Shown: positions 35,182 through 44,158 of the stretch, one piece after another
How positions within the stretch are numbered: the stretch's first letter is position 1
Layout: each line of letters starts with the position of its first letter
NCBI RefSeq assembly: GCF_000445445.1
Contig: NZ_ASXP01000002.1
Coordinates: 620,001 to 684,000, forward strand
DNA: 64,000 nucleotides
DNA from: Sporomusa ovata DSM 2662
GTDB taxonomy: Bacteria; Bacillota; Negativicutes; Sporomusales; Sporomusaceae
Direction: 5' to 3'
The notes under the pieces: generated by a model
Database searches by the model: none
Seen by the model: only the letters and a program-made list of their open reading frames with translations
What the model was told of the DNA's origin: nothing
Position numbers and translations under genes: made by a program

Positions 35182-35376
35182 GTGGCAATTCTGGCGGAAA
35201 TGGAATGGGAAATTGAGGTTGTACGTGAGCGGTTACATCAGCTGGTGGAACGAAAATTGGGCGATCTTACTGACGTCGAAGTAACTGAACTTAGCGGCTA
35301 CCTGGATCAGCTTATTGTCAAATATGAGATGACTAATACCCGCCGGAAAAAAACAGATAAACTGGCGTCAGTTTAA
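35182..35376 (+). CDS. Spo0E-family aspartyl-phosphate phosphatase
   Basis: The 64-residue product is a two-helix Spo0E-like protein. The family signature SxxLD is seen in ELSGYLDQLIVKY. Such proteins dephosphorylate Spo0A-P and so delay sporulation. I start at GTG 35182, with AGGGGGAG about eight bases upstream; the GTG at 35164 precedes that site and lies inside hypB. It begins ten bases after hypB, so it appears to be translated from the hypAB transcript. Confidence 0.82.
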   Translation: MAILAEMEWEIEVVRERLHQLVERKLGDLTDVEVTELSGYLDQLIVKYEMTNTRRKKTDKLASV

Positions 35377-35469
35377 AAGAAACAACAACGTTCTAAGCCT
35401 ACGACCGCAAGTATATAGTAGTAAGGGGGACTCGCTTTCTTTGGTAGTAAATGCGGCGGAGGGAAAATT

Positions 35470-36831
35470 TTGCATAGACAGGAGAACCGGCAGGAGCTCC
35501 GGCGTGGGCTCAAAGAGCGTCATATTCAGCTTATCGCAATTGGCGGTTCGATTGGTGTAGGTCTATTTTTAGGGTCGTCTGCTGCTATTCAGGCAGCAGG
35601 TCCATCCTTGCTAGTTACGTACTTTATTGGTGGTATTGTGGTTTTCTGTTTATTGAGGGCGCTGGGTGAAGTTGCTGTTGCTATCCCGATAGCGGGTTCA
35701 TTTAGCGCGTATGCCAACAGATTTTTAGGACCGCTGATTGGTTATTTGACAGGTTGGACGTATTGGTTTATGTGGGTTGTGACAGGCATGGCTGAGATTA
35801 CAGCCGTGGGAGTGTATGTAAATTACTGGTTGCCTGAATTGCCGCAGTGGATTCCTGCGCTGCTGGCGGTAATCTTGATGACAGGGGTTAATCTTATTGC
35901 GGTAGAGGCCTATGGCGAATTTGAATTCTGGTTTGCGTTAATCAAAATCATTGCCATCATTGCGTTAATTATGGGTGGGTTGGGGATGATTTTGTTTGGC
36001 TTTGGTAATGGTGGTGTTCCTGTAGGGATAGGGCACCTCTGGCAGCATGGCGGTTTTTTTCCGCATGGTGTAAGTGGGACGATTATGGCCCTTGCGATGG
36101 TCCTGTTTTCTTATGTGGGTATTGAAGTAATTGGCGTTACCGCCGGAGAAGCCAAAGAGCCGGAAAAGACATTGCCGGTCGCTATTAACAAAGTGTTTTG
36201 GCGAATTCTATTATTTTACATTGGCTCATTATATGTTATTATGTCAATTTACCCCTGGAATGAGCTTGGTCATGTTGGCAGTCCGTTTGTAGCGGTATTT
36301 GGGAAATTAGGAATAAGCAGTGCCGCCGGCATAATGAATTTTGTTGTGCTCTCAGCAGCTCTGTCCTCCTGTAACAGCGGCGTTTTTAGCACAGGCCGGA
36401 TGCTGTATACTCTGGCAAGGCAAGGGGAAGCGCCTGCGCTTCTGGGTAAGTTAAATAAAAGTCAGGTTCCTGTCTGGGGGGTATTGGTTTCAGCTGCTTT
36501 TTTAATGGTTGGTGTGGCACTCAATTATTTTATTCCGGCCAAAGTGTTTACCTATGTAACCAGTATTGGTACGTTTGCCTGTTTGTGGGTGTGGGCCATC
36601 ATTCTTATGGTTCAGATTAAGTTTCGGCGAAGTCTGCCGCCGGCAGTGGCAGCCAAACTGGTCTATCCTATGCCCTTATATCCTCTATCAGGTATCTTGT
36701 GTTTGGTAATGCTGGCACTGGTAGTTTTTATTATGAGCCAAGATTCTGATACGGTGCTGTCGCTTTGGATTGGTCCGGTTTGGTTAGTAGGCTTGATGAT
36801 CTTCTACCCTGTACGATCACGCAAGTCGTGA
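35470..36831 (+). CDS. APC-family amino-acid permease
   Basis: The 453-residue protein has twelve predicted membrane helices. The amino-acid transporter (AAT) subgroup of the APC superfamily is shown by LKERHIQLIAIGGSIGVGLF at the N-terminus, GEVAVAIPIAGSF, and AGEAKEPEKTLP after helix 6. The AAT subgroup includes CycA (D-Ala, D-Ser, Gly) and aromatic and proline permeases. Its place just upstream of alr, an alanine symporter and alanine dehydrogenase suggests alanine or D-alanine transport, which is inference. The start is TTG 35470 with GGAGGG nearby. Confidence 0.88.
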   Translation: MHRQENRQELRRGLKERHIQLIAIGGSIGVGLFLGSSAAIQAAGPSLLVTYFIGGIVVFCLLRALGEVAVAIPIAGSFSAYANRFLGPLIGYLTGWTYWFMWVVTGMAEITAVGVYVNYWLPELPQWIPALLAVILMTGVNLIAVEAYGEFEFWFALIKIIAIIALIMGGLGMILFGFGNGGVPVGIGHLWQHGGFFPHGVSGTIMALAMVLFSYVGIEVIGVTAGEAKEPEKTLPVAINKVFWRILLFYIGSLYVIMSIYPWNELGHVGSPFVAVFGKLGISSAAGIMNFVVLSAALSSCNSGVFSTGRMLYTLARQGEAPALLGKLNKSQVPVWGVLVSAAFLMVGVALNYFIPAKVFTYVTSIGTFACLWVWAIILMVQIKFRRSLPPAVAAKLVYPMPLYPLSGILCLVMLALVVFIMSQDSDTVLSLWIGPVWLVGLMIFYPVRSRKS

Positions 36832-36872
36832 TGATAATTGGTGATTCGGTTCATTTAGGAGGCTAGTGGGTT

Positions 36873-37985
36873 ATGTTGGAACGTCCTGTGTGGGCAGAAA
36901 TTGATTTGGCTGTTATTAAGAACAATGTTAGGGAAATAAAAAAAGGCCTAAAATCTGGTGTGAAATTCTGTGCTGTGGTCAAGGCTGATGCTTACGGTCA
37001 CGGGGCAGTAGCCGTTGCACACGCCGTGTTGTCTGCAGGTGCTGACAGGCTGGCAGTAGCCATTTTAGGTGAGGCTATTGAACTTAGGGAAGCTGGTATT
37101 CTGGTGCCCATTCAGGTGCTCGGTTATACGCCGCTTCATCAGGCCAGGACAGTGGCTGCTTATGGTATTGCTCAGACGGTGTATTCCATGGATGCCGTGC
37201 AGGCACTGGCAGCGGCTGGAACCGAAACAGGCAAACCTGTAAAACTGCATATCAAGATTGATACAGGTATGGGGCGGATTGGTATTCTGCCTGAGGAGGC
37301 CGGCAACTTTGCTGCTGCGGCAGCTGCAATGAGCGGGGTCGAGATTGAAGGAGTGTTTTCGCACTTTGCCACCGCTGATGCAAAGGACAAAGCGTATGCG
37401 TATGAGCAGTATGCCAGATTTCTGCAGGCACTGGAACGAATACAAGCCAGGGGAATTGATATTCCCATCAGGCATATTGCAAACAGCGCAGCCACTTTAG
37501 AAATGCCGGAGACGCATCTGGATATGGTTCGCCCGGGAATTATCTTGTATGGACTGTGGCCTTCACCGGAAGTAAAACAAAATATCACTTTGGCAATGGC
37601 TATGTGTCTTAAGGCGAAGATTGCCCATGTCAAGAACGTGGCAGCAGGAACCGGCATTAGCTATGGCCGGGCATATATTGCAGCTGATGAACGTAAAATT
37701 GCCACCTTGCCTATAGGTTATGCCGACGGCTGGACAAGATTATTATCTGGACGGACAGATGTCTTAATTAATGGCAACCGTGCGCCCTTAGTGGGGAGAA
37801 TCTGTATGGATCAATGTATGGCAGATGTTACTGGTATTACTGATGTAAAGCCGGGGGACACAGCCATTTTGTTTGGCACGTCGGCGTTAACGACAGATGA
37901 GGTAGCCGGTATCTTAGGGACAATTAATTACGAGCTGGTATGTATGGTCGGTAAGCGGGTTCCGCGTGTATACACGAATGTATAG
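36873..37985 (+). CDS. alr: Alanine racemase
   Basis: The 370-residue PLP enzyme interconverts L- and D-alanine. The PLP lysine is K37 in VVKADAYGHG, and the catalytic tyrosine lies in GISYGRAY near residue 265. RIGILPEEA, HFATAD and GRICMDQCMAD complete the family signature. It supplies D-Ala for peptidoglycan and, in spore formers, limits germination triggered by L-Ala. The start ATG 36873 follows TAGGAGG. The gene lies about 40 bases after the permease and likely shares its transcript. Confidence 0.96.
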   Translation: MLERPVWAEIDLAVIKNNVREIKKGLKSGVKFCAVVKADAYGHGAVAVAHAVLSAGADRLAVAILGEAIELREAGILVPIQVLGYTPLHQARTVAAYGIAQTVYSMDAVQALAAAGTETGKPVKLHIKIDTGMGRIGILPEEAGNFAAAAAAMSGVEIEGVFSHFATADAKDKAYAYEQYARFLQALERIQARGIDIPIRHIANSAATLEMPETHLDMVRPGIILYGLWPSPEVKQNITLAMAMCLKAKIAHVKNVAAGTGISYGRAYIAADERKIATLPIGYADGWTRLLSGRTDVLINGNRAPLVGRICMDQCMADVTGITDVKPGDTAILFGTSALTTDEVAGILGTINYELVCMVGKRVPRVYTNV

Positions 37986-38006
37986 AAACCGGATTGCCAA
38001 AAAGGA

Positions 38007-38033
38007 TTGACTAACAGTGAAAATAATTATATT
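38007..38033 (+). promoter_or_regulatory. Possible promoter of the alanine symporter gene
   Basis: TTGACT at 38007-38012 and TATATT at 38028-38033 are separated by 15 bases, which is short. The 140-base gap shows no glycine riboswitch. Confidence 0.35.
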
Positions 38034-38125
38034 CTTTAAGGGATTATAGCAATAAAATGTAAAGGGGGAAATGCAATAGGTTCTACGGGTCGAATTATGT
38101 TAAATATAAAGGAGGCGGATTATGT

Positions 38126-39517
38126 ATGCAGGGGTTTCATGATTTGATTAACTGGGCTAATGGTTATCTTTGGGGACCACCGATGCTTATTTTATTATTT
38201 GGAACTCATCTATTCTTAACTTACCGGCTTAGATTTATTCAAAAATACGTATGGAAAGCCATTAAGCTGTCAGTTAGTAAAGACCGGTCAGGTGAAGGGG
38301 ATGTCAGCCAGTTTGGGGCACTGACAACAGCGCTTGCCGCTACCATTGGTACCGGTAATATTGTGGGTGTGGCCACGGCTGTTGGTCTTGGCGGTCCCGG
38401 AGCTGTGTTGTGGTGTTGGTTAACAGGGGTATTTGGTATGGCAACCAAATATGCAGAAGCTTTGCTTTCTGTTCGTTATCGCGTTAAGACATCGGATGGT
38501 ACTATGCTTGGTGGGCCGATGTATGCACTGGAAAATGGCTTAAATATGAAATGGCTGGCTGTGCTGTTTTGTGTATTTACTTCTATTGCTGCATTTGGTA
38601 TTGGCAACATGGTGCAGGCTAATTCAATCTCTGCTATGATGCAAGAGACTATGGGCGTAAGTCCTTATTTGTCAGGTGGTGTTTTAGCTGTGCTGACAGC
38701 CGTGGTAATCCTGGGCGGCGTCAAGTCTATTGCCAGCGTATGTGAAAAGCTGGTTCCGTTTATGGCAATTTTTTATGTCTTTGGTTGTGCAATCATCCTT
38801 GGCATGAATGCTTCTTATCTGCCGGCAACGATTTCGCTAATCGTTGAGGCGGCATTTACGCCCCAGGCTGCAGGCGGTGGCTTTGTTGGGGCTAGTGTGA
38901 TGATGGCGATGCGTTATGGTGTTGCCCGGGGTTTATTTTCTAATGAGTCAGGCCTAGGTTCGGCGCCAATCGTGGCCGCTGCAGCTCAGACCAGGAACCC
39001 GGTGCGTCAGGGGCTGGTATCTATGACAGGTACTTTTTGGGATACCGTAGTGGTATGTGCTATGACAGGCCTGGTTCTTGTGAGCAGCGTTATTGAAAAT
39101 CCGACAGCTCTCAACCAATTATCAGGTGCAGCTCTGACAAAAGCTGCCTTTGCCCAGATTCCAGTTGTTGGGCCTATTGTGCTTAGTATTGGTTTGTTGA
39201 CTTTCGTATTTTCCACCATTCTGGGCTGGTCCTACTATGGCGAGCGGGCAATGGAGTATTTGTTTGGCAAAAAGTCAATCACGCCTTATCGTGTTGTCTG
39301 GGTCATTGCTGTATTTTTGGGTTCAGTGACTTCCCTTACGCTGGTCTGGGATCTTGCCGATGCCATGAATGCGTTAATGGCTATTCCTAACTTGGTTTCA
39401 CTTATCGCGCTTAGTGGCGTAATTGTTGCAGATACAAAAAAATACTTATGGGAAGAAGGCGGGCTGGAACGTGAAGCCCCTGAGCAATATTCCAGGAAGA
39501 TAACTAAAAAAGGGTAG
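38126..39517 (+). CDS. Sodium:alanine symporter (AGCS family)
   Basis: The 463-residue integral membrane protein imports alanine or glycine with Na+. The AGCS hallmark FGALTTALAATIGTGNIVG is present, as are GGPGAVLWCW, GLGSAPIVAAAAQT and TFVFSTILGWSYYG. The start is ATG 38126 with AAAGGAGG upstream; an ATG three bases earlier is out of frame and stops at once. It sits between alr and ald in an alanine gene cluster. A UUCG-capped hairpin follows. Confidence 0.94.
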   Translation: MQGFHDLINWANGYLWGPPMLILLFGTHLFLTYRLRFIQKYVWKAIKLSVSKDRSGEGDVSQFGALTTALAATIGTGNIVGVATAVGLGGPGAVLWCWLTGVFGMATKYAEALLSVRYRVKTSDGTMLGGPMYALENGLNMKWLAVLFCVFTSIAAFGIGNMVQANSISAMMQETMGVSPYLSGGVLAVLTAVVILGGVKSIASVCEKLVPFMAIFYVFGCAIILGMNASYLPATISLIVEAAFTPQAAGGGFVGASVMMAMRYGVARGLFSNESGLGSAPIVAAAAQTRNPVRQGLVSMTGTFWDTVVVCAMTGLVLVSSVIENPTALNQLSGAALTKAAFAQIPVVGPIVLSIGLLTFVFSTILGWSYYGERAMEYLFGKKSITPYRVVWVIAVFLGSVTSLTLVWDLADAMNALMAIPNLVSLIALSGVIVADTKKYLWEEGGLEREAPEQYSRKITKKG

Positions 39518-39524
39518 ATAATGG

Positions 39525-39546
39525 GGGAGGTTCTTCGGAACTTCCC
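39525..39546 (+). terminator. UUCG-capped hairpin after the alanine symporter
   Basis: GGGAGGTTC (39525-39533) pairs with GAACTTCCC (39538-39546) around a TTCG tetraloop. There is no strong T-run, so it may be a weak terminator or a transcript stabiliser. Confidence 0.55.
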
Positions 39547-39618
39547 TTACATAATAATGTTTAGTATGACAAGAAGGTATTGCTGTTAGTCCAGCGTTTA
39601 GTAAAGGAGGGTAAAAGA

Positions 39619-40734
39619 ATGATTATTGGTGTGGTAAAGGAAATCAAAAACAATGAAAACAGGGTGGGGCTTACGCCGGCTGGGACTGAAACCTTGAAAA
39701 AGGCTGGCCATGCGGTGCTTGTTGAACAAGGCGCCGGTGTTGGCAGTGGGTTTTCGGATGAAAGCTATATAACAGCCGGGGCGCAGATTTTGGCAGACAA
39801 AAAAGCGTTGTTTGACCAGACTGAAATGATTATTAAAGTGAAAGAACCCTTGTCTCCTGAGTACCAGTTGTTTCATGAAGGACAAATTCTTTTTACATAC
39901 CTGCATTTGGCACCTGAGCCTGAATTAACCAGGGCTTTGCTTGAGAAAAAGGTAACCGGTATTGCTTACGAAACAATTGAACGTAATCACACATTGCCTT
40001 TATTATCCCCCATGAGCGAGGTTGCAGGGAGAATGGCGGTGCAGGTAGGCGCGCACTGTCTGGAAAAACCATTTGGCGGTAAAGGCATTTTATTAGGCGG
40101 TGTACCTGGTGTTGAGCCGGCTCAAGTCGTTATTGTCGGCGGTGGCATTGTTGGTACTAATGCTGCTAAGATGGCTGTGGGCATGGGCGCGCGGGTTACC
40201 GTGCTTGATACATCAGCAGACCGTCTGGTTTATCTTGATGATATCTTTGGTGGGAGAGTAACAACCGTTATGTCCAACAGCTACAATATTGCCGGTTGGG
40301 TGAAAAAAGCCGACCTCCTTATTGGGGCTGTATTGCTGCCTGGGGAAAAAGCGCCCAAGCTGGTTAGCGAGGAAATGGTTACATCCATGGAACCCGGTTC
40401 GGTCATTGTTGACGTGGCAATTGATCAGGGCGGCTCAGTCGAGACTATTGACCGTGTTACTACGCACAGCGATCCTACCTATGTAAAACATGGTGTTGTT
40501 CATTATTCGGTGGCTAACATGCCGGGCGCTGTCGCTCGCACCTCTACGTTTGCTCTGACCAATGCAACGCTTGACTATGCCCTGCAAATTGCCAATAAGG
40601 GCTGGAAGGACGCACTCAGGGCTGACGCCGGTTTAGCCAAAGGCCTTAATACCTATGCTGGTAAGATTACCTTCAAAGGGGTTGCCGAAGCTCATAAGCT
40701 GGCGTTTACGCCGGTGGAGGAAGTCTTGGCTTAG
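39619..40734 (+). CDS. ald: Alanine dehydrogenase
   Basis: The 371-residue enzyme oxidatively deaminates L-alanine to pyruvate and ammonium with NAD+. N-terminal VVKEIKNNENRVGLTPAG, the Rossmann motif GGGIVGTNAAK, and VDVAIDQGG are diagnostic, and length is normal. I use ATG 39619, which has AAAGGAGGG upstream; the frame is open 13 codons earlier but without a ribosome site. It is the last gene of the alanine cluster and is closed by a very strong hairpin. Confidence 0.96.
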   Translation: MIIGVVKEIKNNENRVGLTPAGTETLKKAGHAVLVEQGAGVGSGFSDESYITAGAQILADKKALFDQTEMIIKVKEPLSPEYQLFHEGQILFTYLHLAPEPELTRALLEKKVTGIAYETIERNHTLPLLSPMSEVAGRMAVQVGAHCLEKPFGGKGILLGGVPGVEPAQVVIVGGGIVGTNAAKMAVGMGARVTVLDTSADRLVYLDDIFGGRVTTVMSNSYNIAGWVKKADLLIGAVLLPGEKAPKLVSEEMVTSMEPGSVIVDVAIDQGGSVETIDRVTTHSDPTYVKHGVVHYSVANMPGAVARTSTFALTNATLDYALQIANKGWKDALRADAGLAKGLNTYAGKITFKGVAEAHKLAFTPVEEVLA

Positions 40735-40742
40735 CCATATTT

Positions 40743-40796
40743 TGCAATAAGACTAAGAGGCAGTCACAGCAGCGACTGCCTCTTAGTCTTATTGCA
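40743..40796. terminator. Perfect 23-bp hairpin after ald
   Basis: The 23-base arm 40743-40765 is exactly complementary to 40774-40796, with an eight-base loop. The T-rich right flank CTTATT fits a terminator. The stem is longer than most terminators. Confidence 0.85.
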
Positions 40797-40805
40797 GGAA
40801 AACAA

Positions 40806-40834
40806 TTGACATGTGTCGAAATTTCTCATAATAC
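40806..40834 (+). promoter_or_regulatory. Promoter of the cheR gene
   Basis: A perfect TTGACA (40806-40811) is followed after 17 bases by TAATAC (or after 15 by CATAAT), about 37 bases before the start codon. Confidence 0.5.
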
Positions 40835-40870
40835 GGTACAAGATATAACTAATAACAACAGGGGGTTGTC

Positions 40871-41650
40871 ATGAGCGATAAAGATTGGGCGCTGTTTAAG
40901 CAAAAACTTCATACTAAGTCAGGAATTAACCTTAATGACTATAAACCGGCGCAAATGCAGCGGCGTATTGGTAATATGATGAGTCGCCATGGGGCGAGTG
41001 GGTATCTTGATTTTTTCAGTAAGCTGGAGGCTAACCCTAAGTTATATAAAGATTTTATTGATTTTTTGACTATTAATGTTACCGAGTTTTTTCGGACACC
41101 GGAAAAGTTTGATGAATTGGAAAAAAAGGTTGTCCCTGATTTGTTAAAACAGAGTACTAAACTTTCTATTTGGAGTGCCGGCTGTTCGATTGGGGCAGAA
41201 CCGTATTCACTGGCCATCATGCTTAATGAGCTTACGCCTCATATCAAGCACCGGATTTTGGCCACAGATCTGGATGTCGAGATGCTGGCCAAGGCGAAAC
41301 AAGGGAGCTATACCGCAAATGAGTTGAAAAATATACCGCCTGCCAGGCTTAAAAAATATTTTGCGCAGGCAGACGGATTAGCCACCATTAGTGATGATAT
41401 CAAAGCCCGGATTGATTTTCAGCGTCACAATCTTTTGGTGGACAAGTTTGAGACTGGGTTTGACCTGATTTTGTGCCGTAATGTAGTAATATATTTTACG
41501 GAGGAAGCGAAAGAAGGACTTTACCGCCGGTTTTTTGCTGCGCTTAAGCCGGGAGGAGTTTTGTTTGTCGGTGGTACAGAGGCCATCCTGAACTTCCGCG
41601 AAATTGGATTTAATCATTATCTGCCCTTTTTCTACAGGAAACCTCTATAG
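40871..41650 (+). CDS. cheR: Chemotaxis protein methyltransferase CheR
   Basis: The 259-residue S-adenosylmethionine-dependent methyltransferase modifies glutamates of chemoreceptors. The N-terminal helical domain contains NVTEFFRTPEKF, and the SAM-binding site is IWSAGCSIGAEPYSLA, then ILATDLDVEML and LILCRNVVIYF. It is an isolated gene with its own promoter, not in a chemotaxis operon. The chemoreceptor at 61106 is a possible target. Its stop codon shares the palindrome CTATAG with that of the convergent dac gene, so the two genes overlap by six bases. Confidence 0.95.
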   Translation: MSDKDWALFKQKLHTKSGINLNDYKPAQMQRRIGNMMSRHGASGYLDFFSKLEANPKLYKDFIDFLTINVTEFFRTPEKFDELEKKVVPDLLKQSTKLSIWSAGCSIGAEPYSLAIMLNELTPHIKHRILATDLDVEMLAKAKQGSYTANELKNIPPARLKKYFAQADGLATISDDIKARIDFQRHNLLVDKFETGFDLILCRNVVIYFTEEAKEGLYRRFFAALKPGGVLFVGGTEAILNFREIGFNHYLPFFYRKPL

Positions 41651-42802
41651 CAGTCCCCAGCCAGATAACCGTTGGATGGTACTAAGCCAATGCCGGAGCA
41701 GGATTTTATTTATGGTGTATTCTTCTACCGTGCTGCCGGCAACAAGATCAACTGTTTTTACGGCTTTATCCTGAACATAAAATACGATTTCGCCGATTTT
41801 TTGGCCCTGGTATACCGGGGCCTTAATTTTTTCGGGTAAGTCCACTTCTACAGTTATAGCTGGGTAGTCGGTGGCAGTAACTACCAGTGAGCCGGGTCCG
41901 GCTACCAGAGCATCGACCATGTCTGTCAAACCATTTTCTACCGGTAATGCGGCGAAAACAGCACCGTCTTCGGCGTATTCGTACAAATCATACTGATCAA
42001 ATCCATATTTTAATAGTTGCATTGAATCATACCAGCGGGCGTGATCATGCAGGACAACGGCAATGAGCCTCTGATTATCGCGAGTAGCGCTCGAAACCAA
42101 ACAGGGGCCGGCGATATTGGTTGTACCGGTTTTTACACCGTCAGCATCTGCCAGCATCCAGAGTAGTTTATTGGTATTGCGGAGATTACGGTTATGGTTT
42201 TTGCCTTTGCGGTCAAGCCATTCAATGCTGGTTTCCTTTGTACTGACAATTTGGGAAAATGCGGGATTTAGTAAGGCGTACCTGGTTATTGAGGCCAAAT
42301 CATAAGCTGTTGACAGATGATTGGGGGCGCTTAACCCGTGGGGATTGCGAAAATGGGTATGTATGGCGCCAATGCTGAGGGCCTTTTTATTCATAATTTC
42401 GACAAAAGCGTCAACCGAGCCGGCCAGGTGCTCGGCAATAGCAACAGCAGCATCATTACCGGAGCGAAGCAGAAGGCCGGTAACCAGCTCTCGCAGTGTA
42501 ATAGCTTGTCCTGGATAAAGATTTAGTGACGAGCCACCGGTGGCGGCAGCGTGGGCACTTATACGCGCGGTTTCATCCAAGCGACCACTTTCGATGGCAA
42601 TGATGGCAGTCATGATTTTGGTCGTGCTGGCCGGTGCCAGCTTTTTATTCATGTTGCGGTCATAAAGCACTTGACCGGTTTTTGCATCCATCAAAATAGC
42701 CCCTTGAGCGGACATTACCGGTGGTGCGGAATAAACCATACTGGTGGTTAGCGACCAAAAAAATACCAATAAGGTGGCAGAGCGTAGTAACCTGCGGGAC
42801 AT
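41645..42802 (-). CDS. D-alanyl-D-alanine carboxypeptidase (DacF-like, S11)
   Basis: The 385-residue exported protein trims the terminal D-Ala from peptidoglycan stem peptides. A signal peptide covers residues 1-26. The active-site motifs are STTK (S59-K62), SGN near residue 118 and KTGT near 223, followed by the C-terminal beta-rich PBP5-type domain and an amphipathic end that may anchor to the membrane. Members of this set in spore formers include DacF and DacB. The start ATG follows GGAGGTATTCC upstream. Confidence 0.93.
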   Translation of the reverse strand: MSRRLLRSATLLVFFWSLTTSMVYSAPPVMSAQGAILMDAKTGQVLYDRNMNKKLAPASTTKIMTAIIAIESGRLDETARISAHAAATGGSSLNLYPGQAITLRELVTGLLLRSGNDAAVAIAEHLAGSVDAFVEIMNKKALSIGAIHTHFRNPHGLSAPNHLSTAYDLASITRYALLNPAFSQIVSTKETSIEWLDRKGKNHNRNLRNTNKLLWMLADADGVKTGTTNIAGPCLVSSATRDNQRLIAVVLHDHARWYDSMQLLKYGFDQYDLYEYAEDGAVFAALPVENGLTDMVDALVAGPGSLVVTATDYPAITVEVDLPEKIKAPVYQGQKIGEIVFYVQDKAVKTVDLVAGSTVEEYTINKILLRHWLSTIQRLSGWGLL

Positions 42803-42905
42803 GGAATACCTCCTCTAAATTGCAGCGCATCATCTATTTGCAGTCATATTTTACTCCCGGTCAGCGTAGTATCAATGAATAGTACTATGTGTGGGGGGGT
42901 TGGTT

Positions 42906-43619
42906 TTGCATAGTTTGCTGCGGCGTAATTTTTTTTGTTTTACTGTGTTTGGTATCAGTTTAGTGTGTAGTCTGGTGTATGAGGCAACTATGGTGTTCGA
43001 TGATAAAATCCAAGTAATCAAAAGCGTTCCTACCACGCACAAGGTAGTAGCGCTTACAATTGATGACGGGCCGCATTACAAAACAACGCCCGAGTTATTA
43101 GCTGTATTAAGAGAAAAACAGGTAAAAGCAACTTTTTTTTTATTGGGAGCAAATGTAGAAGCTCACCCGGAAATCGTAATGCAAACAGTTGCCGATGGGC
43201 ATGAAATAGCATCTCACGCCTATAGTCATAAGCGGCTAAATAAGCTGACGAAAACTGAGGTAATCGAAGAATTTGAGCGTTTTGAAACCATTACTCAACC
43301 GCTTGCGCCTAAACCAAGCTTCTTTAGGCCGCCTGACGGTGCTTATAATGATGATATAGTCGCGTTGGCTCGTGAACGTGGTTATACCACCGTACTATGG
43401 TCAATTGATGCCGGGGACTGGCGGCGACCGCCGGTTCAGCAAGTAGTTCAGGCGGTGGTAGACAATGTTAAGCCCGGTGGCATTATCCTGATGCATGACG
43501 GGCAGTATCCGCTTCCTACCGCACAGGCAGCCGCTATTATTATTGATAAACTGCAAAGCCAGGGCTACCAGTTGGTAACTATGAGTGAGCTTATGCAGTA
43601 TTACGAAGAAAGCCAATAA
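42906..43619 (+). CDS. Polysaccharide deacetylase family protein
   Basis: The product, about 237 residues, has one N-terminal hydrophobic segment (signal or anchor) and a NodB-type deacetylase domain. Metal and catalytic motifs are TIDDGPH, SHAYSHKRL, RPPDGAYN, WSIDAGDW and ILMHDG. Such enzymes deacetylate peptidoglycan or other N-acetyl sugars; PdaA acts in spore cortex. The start is uncertain: the frame is open from GTG 42891, but the GGGGGGG there is the likely ribosome site, so I favour TTG 42906. Confidence 0.88.
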   Translation: MHSLLRRNFFCFTVFGISLVCSLVYEATMVFDDKIQVIKSVPTTHKVVALTIDDGPHYKTTPELLAVLREKQVKATFFLLGANVEAHPEIVMQTVADGHEIASHAYSHKRLNKLTKTEVIEEFERFETITQPLAPKPSFFRPPDGAYNDDIVALARERGYTTVLWSIDAGDWRRPPVQQVVQAVVDNVKPGGIILMHDGQYPLPTAQAAAIIIDKLQSQGYQLVTMSELMQYYEESQ

Positions 43620-43622
43620 GCA

Positions 43623-44012
43623 TTAAAGCTTATAGGGCTTTAAACTCTGCCAGTGGGCTTGGATTAACTGGTCATAACGGTACATCGTGGCAGTTCGTTC
43701 ATTTCTCAGGGCCTGAATGGCCCCCAGGATTTTTTGATCAAAGGTATATACCTTGGCTTTAGGTAAGGTAAGTGGCTTGGAATACTCTTTAAGCTTGGTG
43801 GCTACCTTGCAATTGACCTTAGTTTCTTTGATAAGAACAGCTGGCTCCAGCAGGTCAGAGCCTTCATAGCGGTGAATCAGGCAATTGGGCTGCAAATGAT
43901 CAATAACATTTTTCTTGTCACCGTCAAGGATAAGCTCGCTGCCACAGCCAGGACAAGCAGTTAAGTCTGCCGGCAAATAATTATGGCAGTTCATACATAC
44001 AATATCATTCAT
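43623..44012 (-). CDS. Zinc-ribbon hypothetical protein
   Basis: The 129-residue product begins with a zinc ribbon, CMNCHNYLPADLTACPGCG (two CxxC pairs), followed by a domain with two more Cys and a basic helical C-terminus (FDQKILGAIQALRNER). I do not recognise the rest. It could be a nucleic-acid- or protein-binding adaptor. It converges on the deacetylase with only three bases between the stops; the TTAAAGC/GCTTTAA hairpin at 43623-43643 may terminate both. Confidence 0.65.
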   Translation of the reverse strand: MNDIVCMNCHNYLPADLTACPGCGSELILDGDKKNVIDHLQPNCLIHRYEGSDLLEPAVLIKETKVNCKVATKLKEYSKPLTLPKAKVYTFDQKILGAIQALRNERTATMYRYDQLIQAHWQSLKPYKL

Positions 44013-44158
44013 GTGTCATCCCTCCATTCCTAGTGTATCCGGAAAAACGGGTGACTATAATTGTTGGGAAAAAATTGAACTTTAACAGGAAAAGATCGAA
44101 GCATGGCGAATTTTCAGTTAAGATATAGTTAACATTCGGGTTATGAGGGGGAGAAGGC

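Noticed and set aside
37986..38125. Glycine riboswitch upstream of the alanine symporter
   Set aside because: The gap lacks the glycine aptamer core and is too short for a tandem form.
42603..42845. Additional small gene between the carboxypeptidase and deacetylase
   Set aside because: Frames there are antisense to the signal peptide region and lack ribosome sites.
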